DNA from: Collinsella tanakaei YIT 12063
Lineage (GTDB): Bacteria > Actinomycetota > Coriobacteriia > Coriobacteriales > Coriobacteriaceae
Length of the DNA: 64,000 nt
Assembly: GCF_000225705.1 (NCBI RefSeq)
Contig: NZ_JH126472.1
Span: 1-64,000 of the forward strand
Direction of reading: 5' to 3'
In this document: positions 1 to 11,943 of the stretch, piece by piece
Numbering within the stretch: the stretch's first letter is position 1
Layout: the number at the start of each line of letters is the position of its first letter
Program-made: the position numbers and the translations under genes
The notes under the pieces: model-generated
What the model saw: only the letters and a program-made list of their open reading frames with translations
Database searches by the model: none
What the model was told of the DNA's origin: nothing

Positions 1-107
1 CAGCCGTTCGCCACTCGCTTCCCTCCGAGGAGGGGTGCCGTTCGACTTGCATGTGTTAGGCGCGCCGCCAGCGTTCATCCTGAGCCAGGATCGAACTCTC
101 CGTCCAA
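1..107 (-). rRNA. rrs: 16S ribosomal RNA, 5' end only
   Basis: Read on the minus strand this is the start of a bacterial 16S rRNA gene. It has the universal AGAGTTCGATCCTGGCTCAG stretch, then GATGAACGCTGGCGGCG and the V1 region with AACACATGCAAGTCGAACGG. The gene runs off the left edge, so only about 107 nt are present. The V1 sequence fits Coriobacteriia. The mature 5' end is placed near 107 by comparison with known 16S genes, not from processing data. Confidence 0.96.
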
Positions 108-562
108 AGTATGTTGGGCGCGGATGAGCCCGTCCGGCCGGCTGTAACGCCGATCGGATCCATTCGAATATAAAAGCCGTTTCCTGCTTGGAAAGGAATC
201 GTAAGGGTTCGCCTTACTCATCTGACTATTCCGTACATCACTGCTCACCATCGAAATGGTTCTTAAGTTCTGTCTCCCGGCGATCGACCATGCTGAAGGC
301 ACGGCCTCTCGCCTCGCAGTATCCGGTTCTCAAGGTACGCGCCGCCGGTCGCTTCGGCGCCGCGCGGCAAGGAGATATATTGCCATACCCGGGGCGCCGC
401 GGGGGCGTCTTTCCCGTCCTCCACGGTTCCTCCATATTTCATGCCGCCAGGCGATTGAATCGAACCGCTCGCCCAACTTGTTTCTTCCTTTATTACATCC
501 ATACAGCGAGCCACTAATATTTCTCTTTTGCCCTAGCGGCTTCACTGCTCTACGAGCGCGCG
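108..562 (-). promoter_or_regulatory. rRNA operon promoter and leader region
   Basis: This 455-nt gap lies between the phosphohexomutase stop and the 16S rRNA start, so it should carry the rRNA promoter and leader. No protein gene is convincing. One weak sigma70-like candidate on the minus strand is TTAGTG (512-517), a 16-nt spacer and TAATAA (490-495). A small GTAAGG/CCTTAC hairpin near 200-216 and a CTTGAGAACCGGATACTGC stretch near 315-335 look like pre-rRNA leader signals. The promoter call is tentative; the leader assignment rests on position. Confidence 0.5.
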
Positions 563-1957
563 CTAGGCGTTCCCCTTGGCCATATCCGCTCCCGCATCCA
601 GAAGCTCATCTCTTATTTCCACTGACGGCGCCTCGGCATACACACGCACGACCGATTCGCTTGCGCTGGGTCGCAAGAGCAGCCATGATTCGTCCTGAAA
701 TTCAAAACGCAGACCGTCCATATGACTCACCGCTACGGGCTTTCGTCCGCCTACGAGCTCCGGATTTAATCCGGGCATTATCGTTCTCAGCATTTCCACC
801 TGTTCGACCCGTACCCGAACGTCCCTCCGGCCGTACCACAGTCTGCCGAAGTTCATTTCCAGCTCATTGACCAGCTCGCCAAGCTTCTTCCCCGTAGTTG
901 CCATCAGCTCACAGAGAAGCACATTGACAAGCAGGCCGTCGCGTTCGGCCACGTGAGACGGTATCGCGAACCCGCCCGACCCTTCTCCACCCAGCAAAAC
1001 GCCTCCCTTTCGCATCTCCTCATATATATAGGTGAAGCCGATGGGGCGCACGGTTACCTTGCACCCAAGCGATTGAGCGACGCGGCGCGCCAACACTGAC
1101 GTTGCCTGGTTCACCACAACCCGCCCGGTCATTCCACGATTGATTACGAGATGCCCAAGCACAAGCGCCATGATCTTTTGGGGGCTTACGTAATTGCCGT
1201 ACTCATCTACCGCGCCAACACGCGCGGCATCTCCGTCATTTATCAATCCCGCATGTGCGGCGCATTCGACAACCGCCTGCTCGCAGTCATCCACCCAAGG
1301 CTCGATTGGCTCCGGCCTTACATCGCGCCAACCTTCATCGTCCGCACCATGAATCTCCTCGACCTCTACACCAAGGGCGCCCAGCAGCTGTGGCATATAC
1401 GTTCGAGCCGCTCCGTACATGGGGTCGTACACCACCCTAAGGCGAGCGCGGGCAATGGCATCGCCGTCGACCAGCGTGCTGAGATAGTCAAAGTAGGGAG
1501 TCACGAAGTCTTTGATCGCATAGTGCTCGCGCACGCCATAGACCTCGGGCTCGATAAGATGCTCTATTTCCTCGATAAAGTCCGGGCAACCGGTGCCTCC
1601 GTCTGCGTTGCACAGTTTCACGCCCAGGTAGTCATAGGGGTAATGCGAGCCCGTAACCGCAAAGCCACCGCACACGCGTGAGTTGCGCGACACGGCCCAG
1701 GTTAACGCCGGCGTGGGCGCCACTCGATCAGACAAAACGGCGGCGACGCCATGGGCGGCAAGCGTCCTGGCCGCCGCCTTCGCGCATTCCTCCGCACCAG
1801 GGCGCGCGTCATAGCACACGTACACCATGGCACCGGGATTTCTTCTGTTCCAATACTCTCCGGCTGCATCAGCGATGCGCACGACGTTTTCCTCTGTGAA
1901 GTCTCCGTCCGTGCGAGCCCTCCAGCCGTCGGCTTCAAAATGTATGATTGCGCTCAT
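563..1957 (-). CDS. Phosphoglucomutase/phosphomannomutase family protein
   Basis: A 464-residue alpha-D-phosphohexomutase, a cytoplasmic enzyme that moves phosphate between C6 and C1 of hexoses (or hexosamines) to feed glycan precursors. All four family motifs are visible. The phosphoserine loop is TGSHYP at residues 102-107 (Ser104 the likely phosphoacceptor). The metal loop is DGDAAR at 241-246, the sugar loop GGEGSGG at 323-329, and the C-terminal phosphate loop RPSASES near 437. Length is typical. Exact sugar specificity (glucose, mannose or glucosamine) cannot be read from sequence. It lies upstream of the rRNA leader on the same strand. The ATG has an AAGGA element about 11 nt upstream. 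Confidence 0.9.
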   Translation of the reverse strand: MSAIIHFEADGWRARTDGDFTEENVVRIADAAGEYWNRRNPGAMVYVCYDARPGAEECAKAAARTLAAHGVAAVLSDRVAPTPALTWAVSRNSRVCGGFAVTGSHYPYDYLGVKLCNADGGTGCPDFIEEIEHLIEPEVYGVREHYAIKDFVTPYFDYLSTLVDGDAIARARLRVVYDPMYGAARTYMPQLLGALGVEVEEIHGADDEGWRDVRPEPIEPWVDDCEQAVVECAAHAGLINDGDAARVGAVDEYGNYVSPQKIMALVLGHLVINRGMTGRVVVNQATSVLARRVAQSLGCKVTVRPIGFTYIYEEMRKGGVLLGGEGSGGFAIPSHVAERDGLLVNVLLCELMATTGKKLGELVNELEMNFGRLWYGRRDVRVRVEQVEMLRTIMPGLNPELVGGRKPVAVSHMDGLRFEFQDESWLLLRPSASESVVRVYAEAPSVEIRDELLDAGADMAKGNA

Positions 1958-2000
1958 TGCGTAACAGCATCCTTACGTTTAGGCATGGCCTATAAAGGTT

Positions 2001-2027
2001 ACCCGTGCTGGCGCATGCCAACACGGG
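2001..2027 (-). terminator. Hairpin after the methyltransferase gene
   Basis: ACCCGTG and CACGGGT arms with an inner TGGC/GCCA extension and an ATGC-type loop. On the minus strand a short AACCTTT follows. It sits downstream of the homocysteine methyltransferase gene and is a plausible, but T-poor, intrinsic terminator. Confidence 0.5.
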
Positions 2028-2103
2028 TGCAAAACAATCACAGAGTTGTCAATTTCCCATCGATGTCCCGCGCGCCGGGTCTCGCGCACGGGCGACACGA
2101 CGG

Positions 2104-3066
2104 TTAGCCGTGCAAGGCGCCCGAGATGGCGCAGGTGGCGATCGGCGTAAAACCGCAGCATGTTCCCACCAGCCTGGCACCGTCGGCCACCCATTGGACA
2201 GACGCCCTGGCTACTCCCTCGACATCCTCATCCCAATGCGGGCAACCGTCTTGGTCCACAGTTGGAGCGCCCGCGTTGGGCCTAACCATTACGGGAAGAT
2301 CGACCGCGCGAACCATGCGGGGCACCGCCTGGGTGGCAGCGCATACGGAACAGCAGTTCACGCCAACCGCTTGGGCGCCCAGATCGCGCGCGGCTTCGCA
2401 CGCTTGCTCAATTGCCGCGCCGTCCCCAAGGAGATGGCACGCATCATCGATAGCGAAGCTAGCCAGCACGGGCATGCCGTGGGCTGCCTCGACCGCACCT
2501 GTCACGGCGGGTTCAAGGTCGTGCAGCGAGCAGAAGGTCTCCAACAGCACGCCGGCGACGCCGGATTCGAGCAAGATGGTCGCCTGGTTGCGATAGGCCT
2601 CGCGCGCAAGCTTGTGCACGGCCGACTCGGCCTCCTTATCCGCTTTGGTTCCCTCTTCGCCCTCCTCCTTATCCGCATCTTCCCACGCTATGCCGCACGG
2701 TCCCACGGAACCCAGCACCAACTTGGCGGGCACCCCCGTGATACGCGAGCACGTAAGAGCACAGTCCGCCCCCGCCCTGTTGACAGAACGATAATCCTGC
2801 AAGATGCTGTCGCGCTTAAGGCAGGGCGCACTCGCCTGAAACGTGTTGGTGATAAGGACATCCGCGCCCGCCATTTGGTAGAGCGCGTGCATGCGCGTCA
2901 ACGCCTGCGGCTCGGCGATGTTCCAAAATGCCGCCGGTACATCCGCTGTGCCCGCCTCATCGGCCAGCAGGCTCCCCGTGGGGCCCTGGGCAACAAGGGG
3001 TCCGGCAGCAAGGCGGTCCATCAGCTCTTTTGCCGCGTCCCTGTTGTAATAATCCTGCGCCGCCAT
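2104..3066 (-). CDS. Homocysteine S-methyltransferase domain protein
   Basis: About 320 residues of the Hcy methyltransferase fold, the zinc-dependent barrel that activates homocysteine thiol for methyl transfer (MetH N-terminal module, MmuM, BHMT families). The expected zinc ligands are present: a Cys in GVNCC near residue 235 and the Cys pair in GTCCG near the C-terminus. It stands alone, without folate, cobalamin or reactivation modules, so it may partner with a separate corrinoid protein or use another methyl donor. It follows the DtxR-type gene almost directly. Two starts are possible: GTG at 3072, touching the upstream stop codon, or ATG at 3066. The ATG is preferred, with modest support. 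Confidence 0.8.
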   Translation of the reverse strand: MAAQDYYNRDAAKELMDRLAAGPLVAQGPTGSLLADEAGTADVPAAFWNIAEPQALTRMHALYQMAGADVLITNTFQASAPCLKRDSILQDYRSVNRAGADCALTCSRITGVPAKLVLGSVGPCGIAWEDADKEEGEEGTKADKEAESAVHKLAREAYRNQATILLESGVAGVLLETFCSLHDLEPAVTGAVEAAHGMPVLASFAIDDACHLLGDGAAIEQACEAARDLGAQAVGVNCCSVCAATQAVPRMVRAVDLPVMVRPNAGAPTVDQDGCPHWDEDVEGVARASVQWVADGARLVGTCCGFTPIATCAISGALHG

Positions 3067-3072
3067 GAGCAC

Positions 3073-3498
3073 CTACTCGTCCACGACCACAACGCCTTGA
3101 GCCTCAAGATAGGCCAACCAGCGATTCATGGTGTCCTCTGACAGCGCGTGCTCCATCATGCATGCCTCCGAGTCCGCGCGGTCATACTCAACGCCAAGCT
3201 CCTGCATAAGAAATGTTCGCAAAAGACGGTGGCGATACCACACCGCCTCGCCAACGCACCTGCCTTCTGGCGTGAGAATCACCTTTCCATAATGCGATTG
3301 CTCAACCAGGCCCTGTCCCTTAAGCGCCGTAACGGCCTTATTGACAGAAGCCTTGGAAACATTGAGTTTTTGGGCGATGTCCACGGAGCGAACGCCACCG
3401 TGCTCGCCATCTTCCTGCTCGATGCGAACCATACATTCAAGATAATCTTCGTTTGCGACCGTAAGGTGGAGCTCGCGGGAGCTATCCGTTGTATCCAT
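3073..3498 (-). CDS. DtxR/MntR-family metal-dependent transcriptional regulator
   Basis: A 141-residue regulator with the DtxR layout. An N-terminal winged helix (VRSVDIAQKLNVSKASVNKAV, then GLVEQSHYGKVILTPEG) is followed by the dimerisation and metal-binding helices (LLRTFLMQELGV, ACMMEHALSED). Proteins of this family bind DNA when loaded with Fe2+ or Mn2+ and repress metal uptake. There is no SH3-like third domain, so it is of the short MntR/IdeR-core type. The start at 3498 has an AAAGGGG ribosome binding site; an upstream in-frame start would add 17 unlikely residues. It is immediately followed by the homocysteine methyltransferase gene and is divergent from pepT. Its target genes are not evident here. 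Confidence 0.88.
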   Translation of the reverse strand: MDTTDSSRELHLTVANEDYLECMVRIEQEDGEHGGVRSVDIAQKLNVSKASVNKAVTALKGQGLVEQSHYGKVILTPEGRCVGEAVWYRHRLLRTFLMQELGVEYDRADSEACMMEHALSEDTMNRWLAYLEAQGVVVVDE

Positions 3499-3635
3499 GC
3501 GGGATTCCCCTTTCTTCACTCTCACGATTCTACCCTCCCGCACCGGCAACTCAACCCCATGCCGGCCCCACGCGGCTTACAAGCGGGTATCCTAGAAAAC
3601 GTACGGGCACGTCAGCCAACACAAGGAGGAACCAC

Positions 3636-4883
3636 ATGCCTATCGAGCATTCCGATGTTCTCGAGCGCTTTTTGCGCTACGTCCAGATTGACACCACCTC
3701 GTCCGAAGAGCACTGCGACCAGGTTCCATCGTCCAAAAAGCAGTTTGACCTGGCAAACGTGCTTTCCAAGGAACTGGAATCATTGGGCGCGGCAAACGTC
3801 CGCGTAAGCGAAAACGCGTATGTTACCGCCCGCGTTGCCGCAAGCAAGGGCTGCGAGCACCTGCCCGCCCTTGGCCTGATCGCCCACCTGGACACCACCG
3901 AGGTCGCGCCTGGAGCCGGCGTAAAGCCCCACATTGTCACGTATACGGGCGGCGATTTGGTCTGCGGCGAAGTGGACGGACACAAAATTGCGATGACTCC
4001 GGCAAAGCTGCCCGCGCTCAATAGCCTTGTAGGCGAGGATCTAGTTTGCACCGACGGCACCACGCTGCTGGGAGCCGACGATAAGGCGGGCGTTGCCGAG
4101 ATTATGGCCCTTGTCGCCCGAATTGCCCAAAACCCCGAGCTCCCCCATCCCGCACTGGGCATTTGTTTTTGTCCGGACGAGGAGATTGGCCACGGCGCCG
4201 AACTGCTGGATATCGAGGACTTTGGCTGCCTATACGCCTATACCGTAGACGGCGGCCCTATCGGCGAGCTGGAATGGGAGTGCTTCAACGCCTGCGAAGC
4301 CACAGTTCGATTTGACGGCTATTCCATTCACCCCGGCGACGCCAAGGACCGTATGGTGAACGCCACCAACCTCTTCACGCGTTTCCACAGCATGCTGCCC
4401 GAGGCCGAGCGCCCCGAGCACACCGCCGGCTACGAGGGCTTCTACCACATAGAGGGCGTCTCTAGCACAGTGGACCACGCCACCGCGCGCTATATTGTTC
4501 GCGACCACAGCGCCGGCAAGTTTGCCCAAAAGATCGACAGGCTGCACCGCATCGCCGACTTTATGAATGCCGATCTGGGCGAGGAACGCGTGCATGTTGA
4601 GATTGAGCAGCAGTATCGCAACATGGCGGAGATTGTCGCCGACTACCCGCAGCTCATCGATGCCGCCAAGCAGGCCTTTGAGGCGGCTGGCGTAGAGGCG
4701 AACGTCATCCCCATCCGTGGCGGTACCGACGGCGCGCAGCTCTCCTTCCGCGGGCTGCCCTGCCCCAACCTGTCCACCGGCGCCTACTGCTGCCACGGCG
4801 TCAACGAGTTCATTCCCGTTAGTTCCCTTGAGCGCATGGTCGATGTGCTTGAGCAGCTGGTCGCCCTGTTTGCCCGCAGCTAG
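3636..4883 (+). CDS. pepT: Peptidase T (tripeptide aminopeptidase)
   Basis: A 415-residue M20B metallopeptidase that removes the N-terminal residue of tripeptides in the cytoplasm. Two-zinc site residues are visible: HLDT (His84, Asp86), the bridging Asp in GADDKAG near 148, the EE pair in CPDEEIGHGAE (about 182-183), DGG near 204 and a late His in YCCHGVNE. Length matches E. coli PepT (about 408). The start is set by a perfect AAGGAGG at 3623-3629; the longer open frame upstream lies in the divergent intergenic region. It is followed by a strong terminator and so is likely monocistronic. Confidence 0.95.
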   Translation: MPIEHSDVLERFLRYVQIDTTSSEEHCDQVPSSKKQFDLANVLSKELESLGAANVRVSENAYVTARVAASKGCEHLPALGLIAHLDTTEVAPGAGVKPHIVTYTGGDLVCGEVDGHKIAMTPAKLPALNSLVGEDLVCTDGTTLLGADDKAGVAEIMALVARIAQNPELPHPALGICFCPDEEIGHGAELLDIEDFGCLYAYTVDGGPIGELEWECFNACEATVRFDGYSIHPGDAKDRMVNATNLFTRFHSMLPEAERPEHTAGYEGFYHIEGVSSTVDHATARYIVRDHSAGKFAQKIDRLHRIADFMNADLGEERVHVEIEQQYRNMAEIVADYPQLIDAAKQAFEAAGVEANVIPIRGGTDGAQLSFRGLPCPNLSTGAYCCHGVNEFIPVSSLERMVDVLEQLVALFARS

Positions 4884-4920
4884 CCCTACGGCCCACATTG
4901 CAAGACCTAATACGGCAAAT

Positions 4921-4962
4921 GCCGGGCGCCGCGTCGATTCGACGTGCGGCGCCCGGCCTTTT
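4921..4962 (+). terminator. Intrinsic terminator after pepT
   Basis: A 12-bp GC-rich perfect stem (GCCGGGCGCCGC / GCGGCGCCCGGC) followed by TTTT, 37 nt after the pepT stop. It may also act for the convergent LCP gene, whose stop lies at 5023. Confidence 0.88.
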
Positions 4963-5022
4963 CATGTTGCATGGGACGATGATGAAGGGGTGTTTACGAA
5001 AACGCCCTCGCGATCGAACTGG

Positions 5023-6177
5023 CTACTCCTCCCCCTCTGCGGAAGAGTCCGTCTCACCGCTTACCGATGCGGTGCCGTTAGACCAATCGGACGCTTCATT
5101 GTTGGAAAGGTCACCGACGGTGGCAGAAGCATCGGTGGTCGATCCAATGGTCTGGGGTCCCCTGGGATCCTCGCCAGCGTCCACGCGCTCCATCATCGCT
5201 GCAAGCTCGTCTTCAAGCGCGACAACGTAGCTCACGCCAGTAGAGTCGTCCGTGGTAGACGGGATGTTCGCAGACCAAATCTCGTCCGTATTCATGCCGC
5301 GCATAGCGTTGGCGAGCGCGACGATATCCTGAATGCTCATATCCGTCTCGACCATGCCGGAAAGCGAGTCGATCAGAGGGAAGATGGTGGCGGCGTCGGT
5401 GTTGTTGAGAACCTGTTTGGCAAGAGCCGCAATGAAGATGCGCTGATGACGCATGCGGGTGTAGTCGCCATCGGCAAAAGCGCGCGAACGGCAGAAGGTC
5501 AGCGCCTCTTCGCCGTTAAGCTTCTGAAGGCCGGGCTCGATCACCACATTGCCCGCCTTGGGGTCATCGATCTTATCCGGAACGTCTACCTCAACGCCGC
5601 CGATTGCATCAACAAGCTGCTGCATGCCCTCGAAACTCACCTCTGCATAGTGGGATATCTCGATGCCGCACAGCTCGTTGACCGCCTTGACAACATCATC
5701 GGGGCCGCCAAGCGCGTGCGCGGAGTTGATCTTCGCCGTTTCGCCGTTACTTAGGGTCACGCGGGTGTCTCGGGGAATGGAAATAAGCGTTACCTGCTTG
5801 TTCTTGGGGTCGATGCGACTAAGGACGATGGTATCCGACCTGAAGCTCGATTCGCCCGGCCTGCCATCTGTGCCCAGCAGCAGCATGTAGAAGGGATCGC
5901 TTGTAACATTGCTATCGACCAACGTTGCAAGCAAGTCGCTTGTGATATTCACTCCATGGAGGTTGCCGGCGATCTTAGAGACCCAAAGGCCAGCTGCGCT
6001 CACGCCGCACAGCAGCACCGCGAGCAGCGTGCAGACGATGGTGCGCCGAATGAGCTTTCCACGACGGCGCTGGCGCGCACGCTCCGAGTAACGGCTCACG
6101 TTATCGCGGCTATAGATGCGACTGCTCGCCCCCACTGAGGGACGACGGGTCTGTTGAACAGGCTTCTTCTTACCCAT
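5023..6177 (-). CDS. LytR-CpsA-Psr (LCP) family cell-wall ligase
   Basis: A 384-residue membrane-anchored LCP protein. Members transfer lipid-linked anionic glycans to peptidoglycan outside the membrane. A basic cytoplasmic N-terminus (RARQRRRGKLIRR) is followed by one transmembrane segment (about residues 47-65). The LCP core contains LLLGTDGR, the DTIVLSRID strand, SIPRDTRV and the CRSRAFADGDYTRMRHQR block with its pyrophosphate-binding arginines. The acidic Ser/Glu tail is likely unstructured. The start at 6177 has AAGGAAA at good spacing; another ATG overlaps the murA stop at 6192. Tight linkage to murA fits an envelope operon. Confidence 0.92.
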   Translation of the reverse strand: MGKKKPVQQTRRPSVGASSRIYSRDNVSRYSERARQRRRGKLIRRTIVCTLLAVLLCGVSAAGLWVSKIAGNLHGVNITSDLLATLVDSNVTSDPFYMLLLGTDGRPGESSFRSDTIVLSRIDPKNKQVTLISIPRDTRVTLSNGETAKINSAHALGGPDDVVKAVNELCGIEISHYAEVSFEGMQQLVDAIGGVEVDVPDKIDDPKAGNVVIEPGLQKLNGEEALTFCRSRAFADGDYTRMRHQRIFIAALAKQVLNNTDAATIFPLIDSLSGMVETDMSIQDIVALANAMRGMNTDEIWSANIPSTTDDSTGVSYVVALEDELAAMMERVDAGEDPRGPQTIGSTTDASATVGDLSNNEASDWSNGTASVSGETDSSAEGEE

Positions 6178-6191
6178 AAGGTTTCCTTGCA

Positions 6192-7475
6192 TTAATCGTC
6201 GATAGAATCGGGCAGCGTAACGCGCTCAACGCAGGCGCCCAGAGCTGTAAGCTTTTCTACAAATCGCTCGTACCCACGGTAAATATGATGGATAGCGGAG
6301 ACTTCCGTCACGCCCTCGGCAATAAGGCCCGCGATGACCAAGGCGGCACCGCCGCGAAGATCCGGAGAGACTACCTGCGCGCCGGAGAAGCCGTCCACGC
6401 CGTGAATGAGCGCATGATGATCCTCAACGCGGATATTCGCGCCCATGCGAGAAAGCTCGGATGCAAACATGAAGCGATTTTCAAAAATGTTTTCCGTGAT
6501 GATGGAGGTGCCGTCTGCCAAGGCGGAAAGGACCATAACCTGAGCCTGCATATCCGTGGGAAAGCCGGGGAAGGGCAGCGTCTGGATATCGACCGGCGCA
6601 ATGCGGTCGGCGCGGTACACCTTCATACCGTTCTCGGTACGTTCCGTGCGTATGCCCATGAGCTCCATCTTGCGAAGCACCATGCCAAGGTGAACGGGAT
6701 TGAACCCGGTAACCTCAACGCCCTGCTCAGACGCCATGATGGCGCCCGCCACCAAAAATGTTCCAGCCTCGATGCGGTCACCCACAACACGATGTTCAAC
6801 GGGGTGAAGCTCGTCCACGCCTTCGATAGTCACCACGGGCGTGCCGGCGCCGGTGATCTTAGCGCCCATCTTATTAAGCATATTGGCGAGGTCGACGATT
6901 TCGGGCTCGCGGGCGGCATTATCGATAACCGTCTCGCCCTTGGCCTTGACCGCGGCCATGATGAGGTTCTCGGTAGCGCCGACGCTTGCGAACTCAAGGG
7001 TTACCGACGTGCCGGTCAAGCCCTTGCTTGCATCCGCGTAGATATAGCCATGATCGGTGTCGAACTCGACGCCAAGGGCCTCAAGACCGAGAATGTGCAT
7101 ATCGATCTTACGGGCACCAAGATTGCAACCGCCCGGCATGGCAATCTTGGCGCGTCCAAAGCGGCCGAGCAACGGGCCCATGACAGCGGTAGAGGCACGC
7201 ATCTTGGCAACAAGCTCATAAGGAGCTTCCCAGGAGTCAACGCTCGAGGTATCGATGACAAGACTGTGCTCGTCCACCACTTCGATAGTGGCGCCCATAC
7301 GCTTGAGGACCTTGCCCATCACGTGAACGTCTGAGATGTTCGGGACATTGGTGAGTGTGGTCTTGCCCGGAGCAAGAAGCGTGGCGGCCATAAGCTTTAG
7401 AGCGGAGTTCTTTGCGCCAGAGACGCAAACCGACCCCTCGATAGCGTGACCACCTTCAACGCGGATGATATCCAA
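6192..7475 (-). CDS. murA: UDP-N-acetylglucosamine 1-carboxyvinyltransferase
   Basis: A 427-residue MurA, catalysing transfer of enolpyruvate from PEP to UDP-GlcNAc, the first committed step of peptidoglycan synthesis. The substrate Lys-Asn pair is in SGAKNSALK (residues 22-23). The active-site cysteine is in MPGGCNLGARKID (Cys117), so the protein should be fosfomycin-sensitive by family knowledge. The start codon is TTG at 7475 with a GGGAAG ribosome binding site. The gene follows the atp operon after a terminator and shares an operon with the LCP gene. Position after atpC parallels murAA in Bacillus subtilis. Confidence 0.97.
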   Translation of the reverse strand: MDIIRVEGGHAIEGSVCVSGAKNSALKLMAATLLAPGKTTLTNVPNISDVHVMGKVLKRMGATIEVVDEHSLVIDTSSVDSWEAPYELVAKMRASTAVMGPLLGRFGRAKIAMPGGCNLGARKIDMHILGLEALGVEFDTDHGYIYADASKGLTGTSVTLEFASVGATENLIMAAVKAKGETVIDNAAREPEIVDLANMLNKMGAKITGAGTPVVTIEGVDELHPVEHRVVGDRIEAGTFLVAGAIMASEQGVEVTGFNPVHLGMVLRKMELMGIRTERTENGMKVYRADRIAPVDIQTLPFPGFPTDMQAQVMVLSALADGTSIITENIFENRFMFASELSRMGANIRVEDHHALIHGVDGFSGAQVVSPDLRGGAALVIAGLIAEGVTEVSAIHHIYRGYERFVEKLTALGACVERVTLPDSIDD

Positions 7476-7489
7476 ACGTCTTCCCTTTC

Positions 7490-7528
7490 AAAAAACATGC
7501 CCGGGAACGCGAGCGCCCCCGGGCATGA
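7490..7528 (-). terminator. Intrinsic terminator of the atp operon
   Basis: On the minus strand a CATGCCCGGG/CCCGGGCATG stem (7496-7527) is followed by a run of five to six T. It lies between atpC and murA, about 15 nt upstream of the murA start, so it separates or attenuates transcription into the murA operon. Confidence 0.88.
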
Positions 7529-7577
7529 TGCTCATCGCAAATAGGTTTGCAATGCTGATACGTATCGCATTGCGCTC

Positions 7578-7976
7578 TTATTTGGAAAGCAAGAGCTTAC
7601 ACCATGCGATTTCATTATAGAGATACGAGCGGTGTGCATCATCCTTCGACAAATTACTCAGCTTCTCTTCAAAACCTTGAATATCAGCTTGAACCTTCTC
7701 GACGTCGAGCTCGCTCAAATCCTGCGCGCGCTCGGCAAGGATGACCACTTCATCACCCGTAACCTCAGCGTAGCCAACATCCACGGCAAACGTATGGCTG
7801 ACCTGCCCTATCGCCTCATCACAGATGGTGACAAATCCGGGCTCGATGGTGCAGATTTCGTTTGCGTGGTGCGGCGCGACACCAAGATTGCCATCGGTAG
7901 ACGGGATGGAGACAAACGCGGCATCCGCGTCGTACGCGCTGTGCTCAGGGCACACAATGCGGATACGCAACGCCAT
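7578..7976 (-). CDS. atpC: F-type ATP synthase epsilon subunit
   Basis: 132 residues with the epsilon fold: an N-terminal beta-sandwich (RIVCPEHSAYDADAAFVSIPSTDGNLGVAPHHA) and a C-terminal two-helix region (LDVEKVQADIQGFEEKLS...). It is part of the F1 central stalk and can inhibit ATP hydrolysis in many bacteria. It starts two bases after the atpD stop (TAGCGATG), showing translational coupling. It is the last gene of the operon, before the terminator at 7490. Confidence 0.95.
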   Translation of the reverse strand: MALRIRIVCPEHSAYDADAAFVSIPSTDGNLGVAPHHANEICTIEPGFVTICDEAIGQVSHTFAVDVGYAEVTGDEVVILAERAQDLSELDVEKVQADIQGFEEKLSNLSKDDAHRSYLYNEIAWCKLLLSK

Positions 7977-7978
7977 CG

Positions 7979-10323
<2,345 letters not shown>

Positions 10324-10328
10324 CGGGC

Positions 10329-11939
10329 TTAGTTCCCCTCATTCTCCACGGACTCAGTGCCCAAAGCGGCACCTGTTGCTGCCAAGAATTCCGCCTTGTA
10401 GTCGGAAATTGCCTGCTCAAGCTTCATGCTCAAAGCATCATCGATCTTGCCCCCGCCGATCTCTGCCAAGACCTTGCCGTAGGCGCCCTCGAGATACTGG
10501 ATCAGACCGTCGCGGAACGGAACCACGTCGGCGATGTCCAGATCGTCAAGGAACCCCTTGTTGCCGGCGAAGAGCACGGCGACCTGGCTGTTGACGGACA
10601 TGGGCTTGAAGCGAGGCTGCTTGAGAAGCTCGGTCATGCGAGCGCCGTGCGTAAGCTGGCGCTGCGTAGCGGCATCCAGGTCGGAACCAAACTGAGTAAA
10701 ACCAGCAAGCTCGCGATACGCAGCAAGGTCGAGTCGAAGGTTACCGGCGACCTGCTTCATAGCCTTGGTCTGGGCGGAACCGCCAACGCGGCTAACGGAG
10801 ATGCCGACGTCGACAGCGGGACGCTGCCCCTGATGGAACAATTCGCCCTGCAGGTAAATCTGGCCATCCGTAATGGAAATCACGTTGGTGGGGATGTATG
10901 CGGAAACGTCGCCATCCTGCGTCTCGATGATAGGCAGGGCGGTCAACGAACCGCCACCGTTCTCCTCGGACAGCTTGCAGGCGCGCTCCAGCAGACGAGA
11001 GTGCAGATAGAAGATGTCGCCGGGGTATGCCTCGCGTCCCGGCGGACGACGAAGCGTAAGCGACATCTGACGATACGCAACGGCCTGCTTGGACAGGTCA
11101 TCGTATACGACCAGCACGTGACCGCCAGGGTTGGTGCGGGACGCAGGGCGTCCGTCCTCACCGTTGTACATAAAGTACTCGCCTATGGCAGCGCCTGCCA
11201 TAGGAGCAATGTACTGAAGCGGAGCGGAATCAGCAGCGGTAGCGCTTACGATAACCGTGTACTCGAGCGCATTGTGCTGAGCAAGGGTCTCGCGAATATT
11301 CGCCACCGTGGATGCCTTCTGACCGATAGCGACGTAAACGCAGATCATGCCTTTGCCGCGCTGGTTGATGATGGCGTCGATCGCGATTGCGGTCTTACCG
11401 GTCTTACGGTCGCCAATGATGAGCTCGCGCTGGCCGCGGCCAACGGGGATCATCGCATCTACAGCGAGAAGCCCGGTCTGAACCGGCTCGCACACCGGGG
11501 TGCGGTCGATGACACCGGGGGCTTTAAACTCAATGGGACGACGATGGGTCTCGCCAAGGTTGCCCTTGCCGTCGATAGGCTGGCCAAGCGGATTGACAAC
11601 GCGGCCGAGCATGCCTCGGCCGACGGGGATGTCCATAACGCGGCCAGTAGTACGGCAGGCGTCGCCTTCCTTGATAGAGTCGACGTTGCCGAACAAAACG
11701 GCGCCGACCTCATCGCGGTCCAGGTTCTGAGCCAAGCCGTAAACGGTCTCTCCCGTCGCGGAACTGGTGAACTCCAGCAACTCACCAGCCATCGCGCTCT
11801 TGAGACCGAAGATGTGAGCGATACCGTCGCCCACCTCGGCTACATGGGATACTTCTTGGGTATCGACGGTAGCCGTCAGGTCAAACAGGCGTTGCCGCAA
11901 GACCTCTTCGATGTTCTCGGCACTGATTGCCTCGGACAT
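10329..11939 (-). CDS. atpA: F-type ATP synthase alpha subunit
   Basis: A 536-residue regulatory nucleotide-binding subunit of F1. The Walker A motif is [11 protein letters not shown], and the alpha/beta signature with the arginine finger is in [11 protein letters not shown]. An acidic C-terminal tail (ESVENEGN) extends slightly beyond E. coli AtpA (513 residues). It lies five bases upstream of atpG on the minus strand and follows atpH. Confidence 0.98.
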   Translation of the reverse strand: MSEAISAENIEEVLRQRLFDLTATVDTQEVSHVAEVGDGIAHIFGLKSAMAGELLEFTSSATGETVYGLAQNLDRDEVGAVLFGNVDSIKEGDACRTTGRVMDIPVGRGMLGRVVNPLGQPIDGKGNLGETHRRPIEFKAPGVIDRTPVCEPVQTGLLAVDAMIPVGRGQRELIIGDRKTGKTAIAIDAIINQRGKGMICVYVAIGQKASTVANIRETLAQHNALEYTVIVSATAADSAPLQYIAPMAGAAIGEYFMYNGEDGRPASRTNPGGHVLVVYDDLSKQAVAYRQMSLTLRRPPGREAYPGDIFYLHSRLLERACKLSEENGGGSLTALPIIETQDGDVSAYIPTNVISITDGQIYLQGELFHQGQRPAVDVGISVSRVGGSAQTKAMKQVAGNLRLDLAAYRELAGFTQFGSDLDAATQRQLTHGARMTELLKQPRFKPMSVNSQVAVLFAGNKGFLDDLDIADVVPFRDGLIQYLEGAYGKVLAEIGGGKIDDALSMKLEQAISDYKAEFLAATGAALGTESVENEGN

Positions 11940-11943
11940 GTGG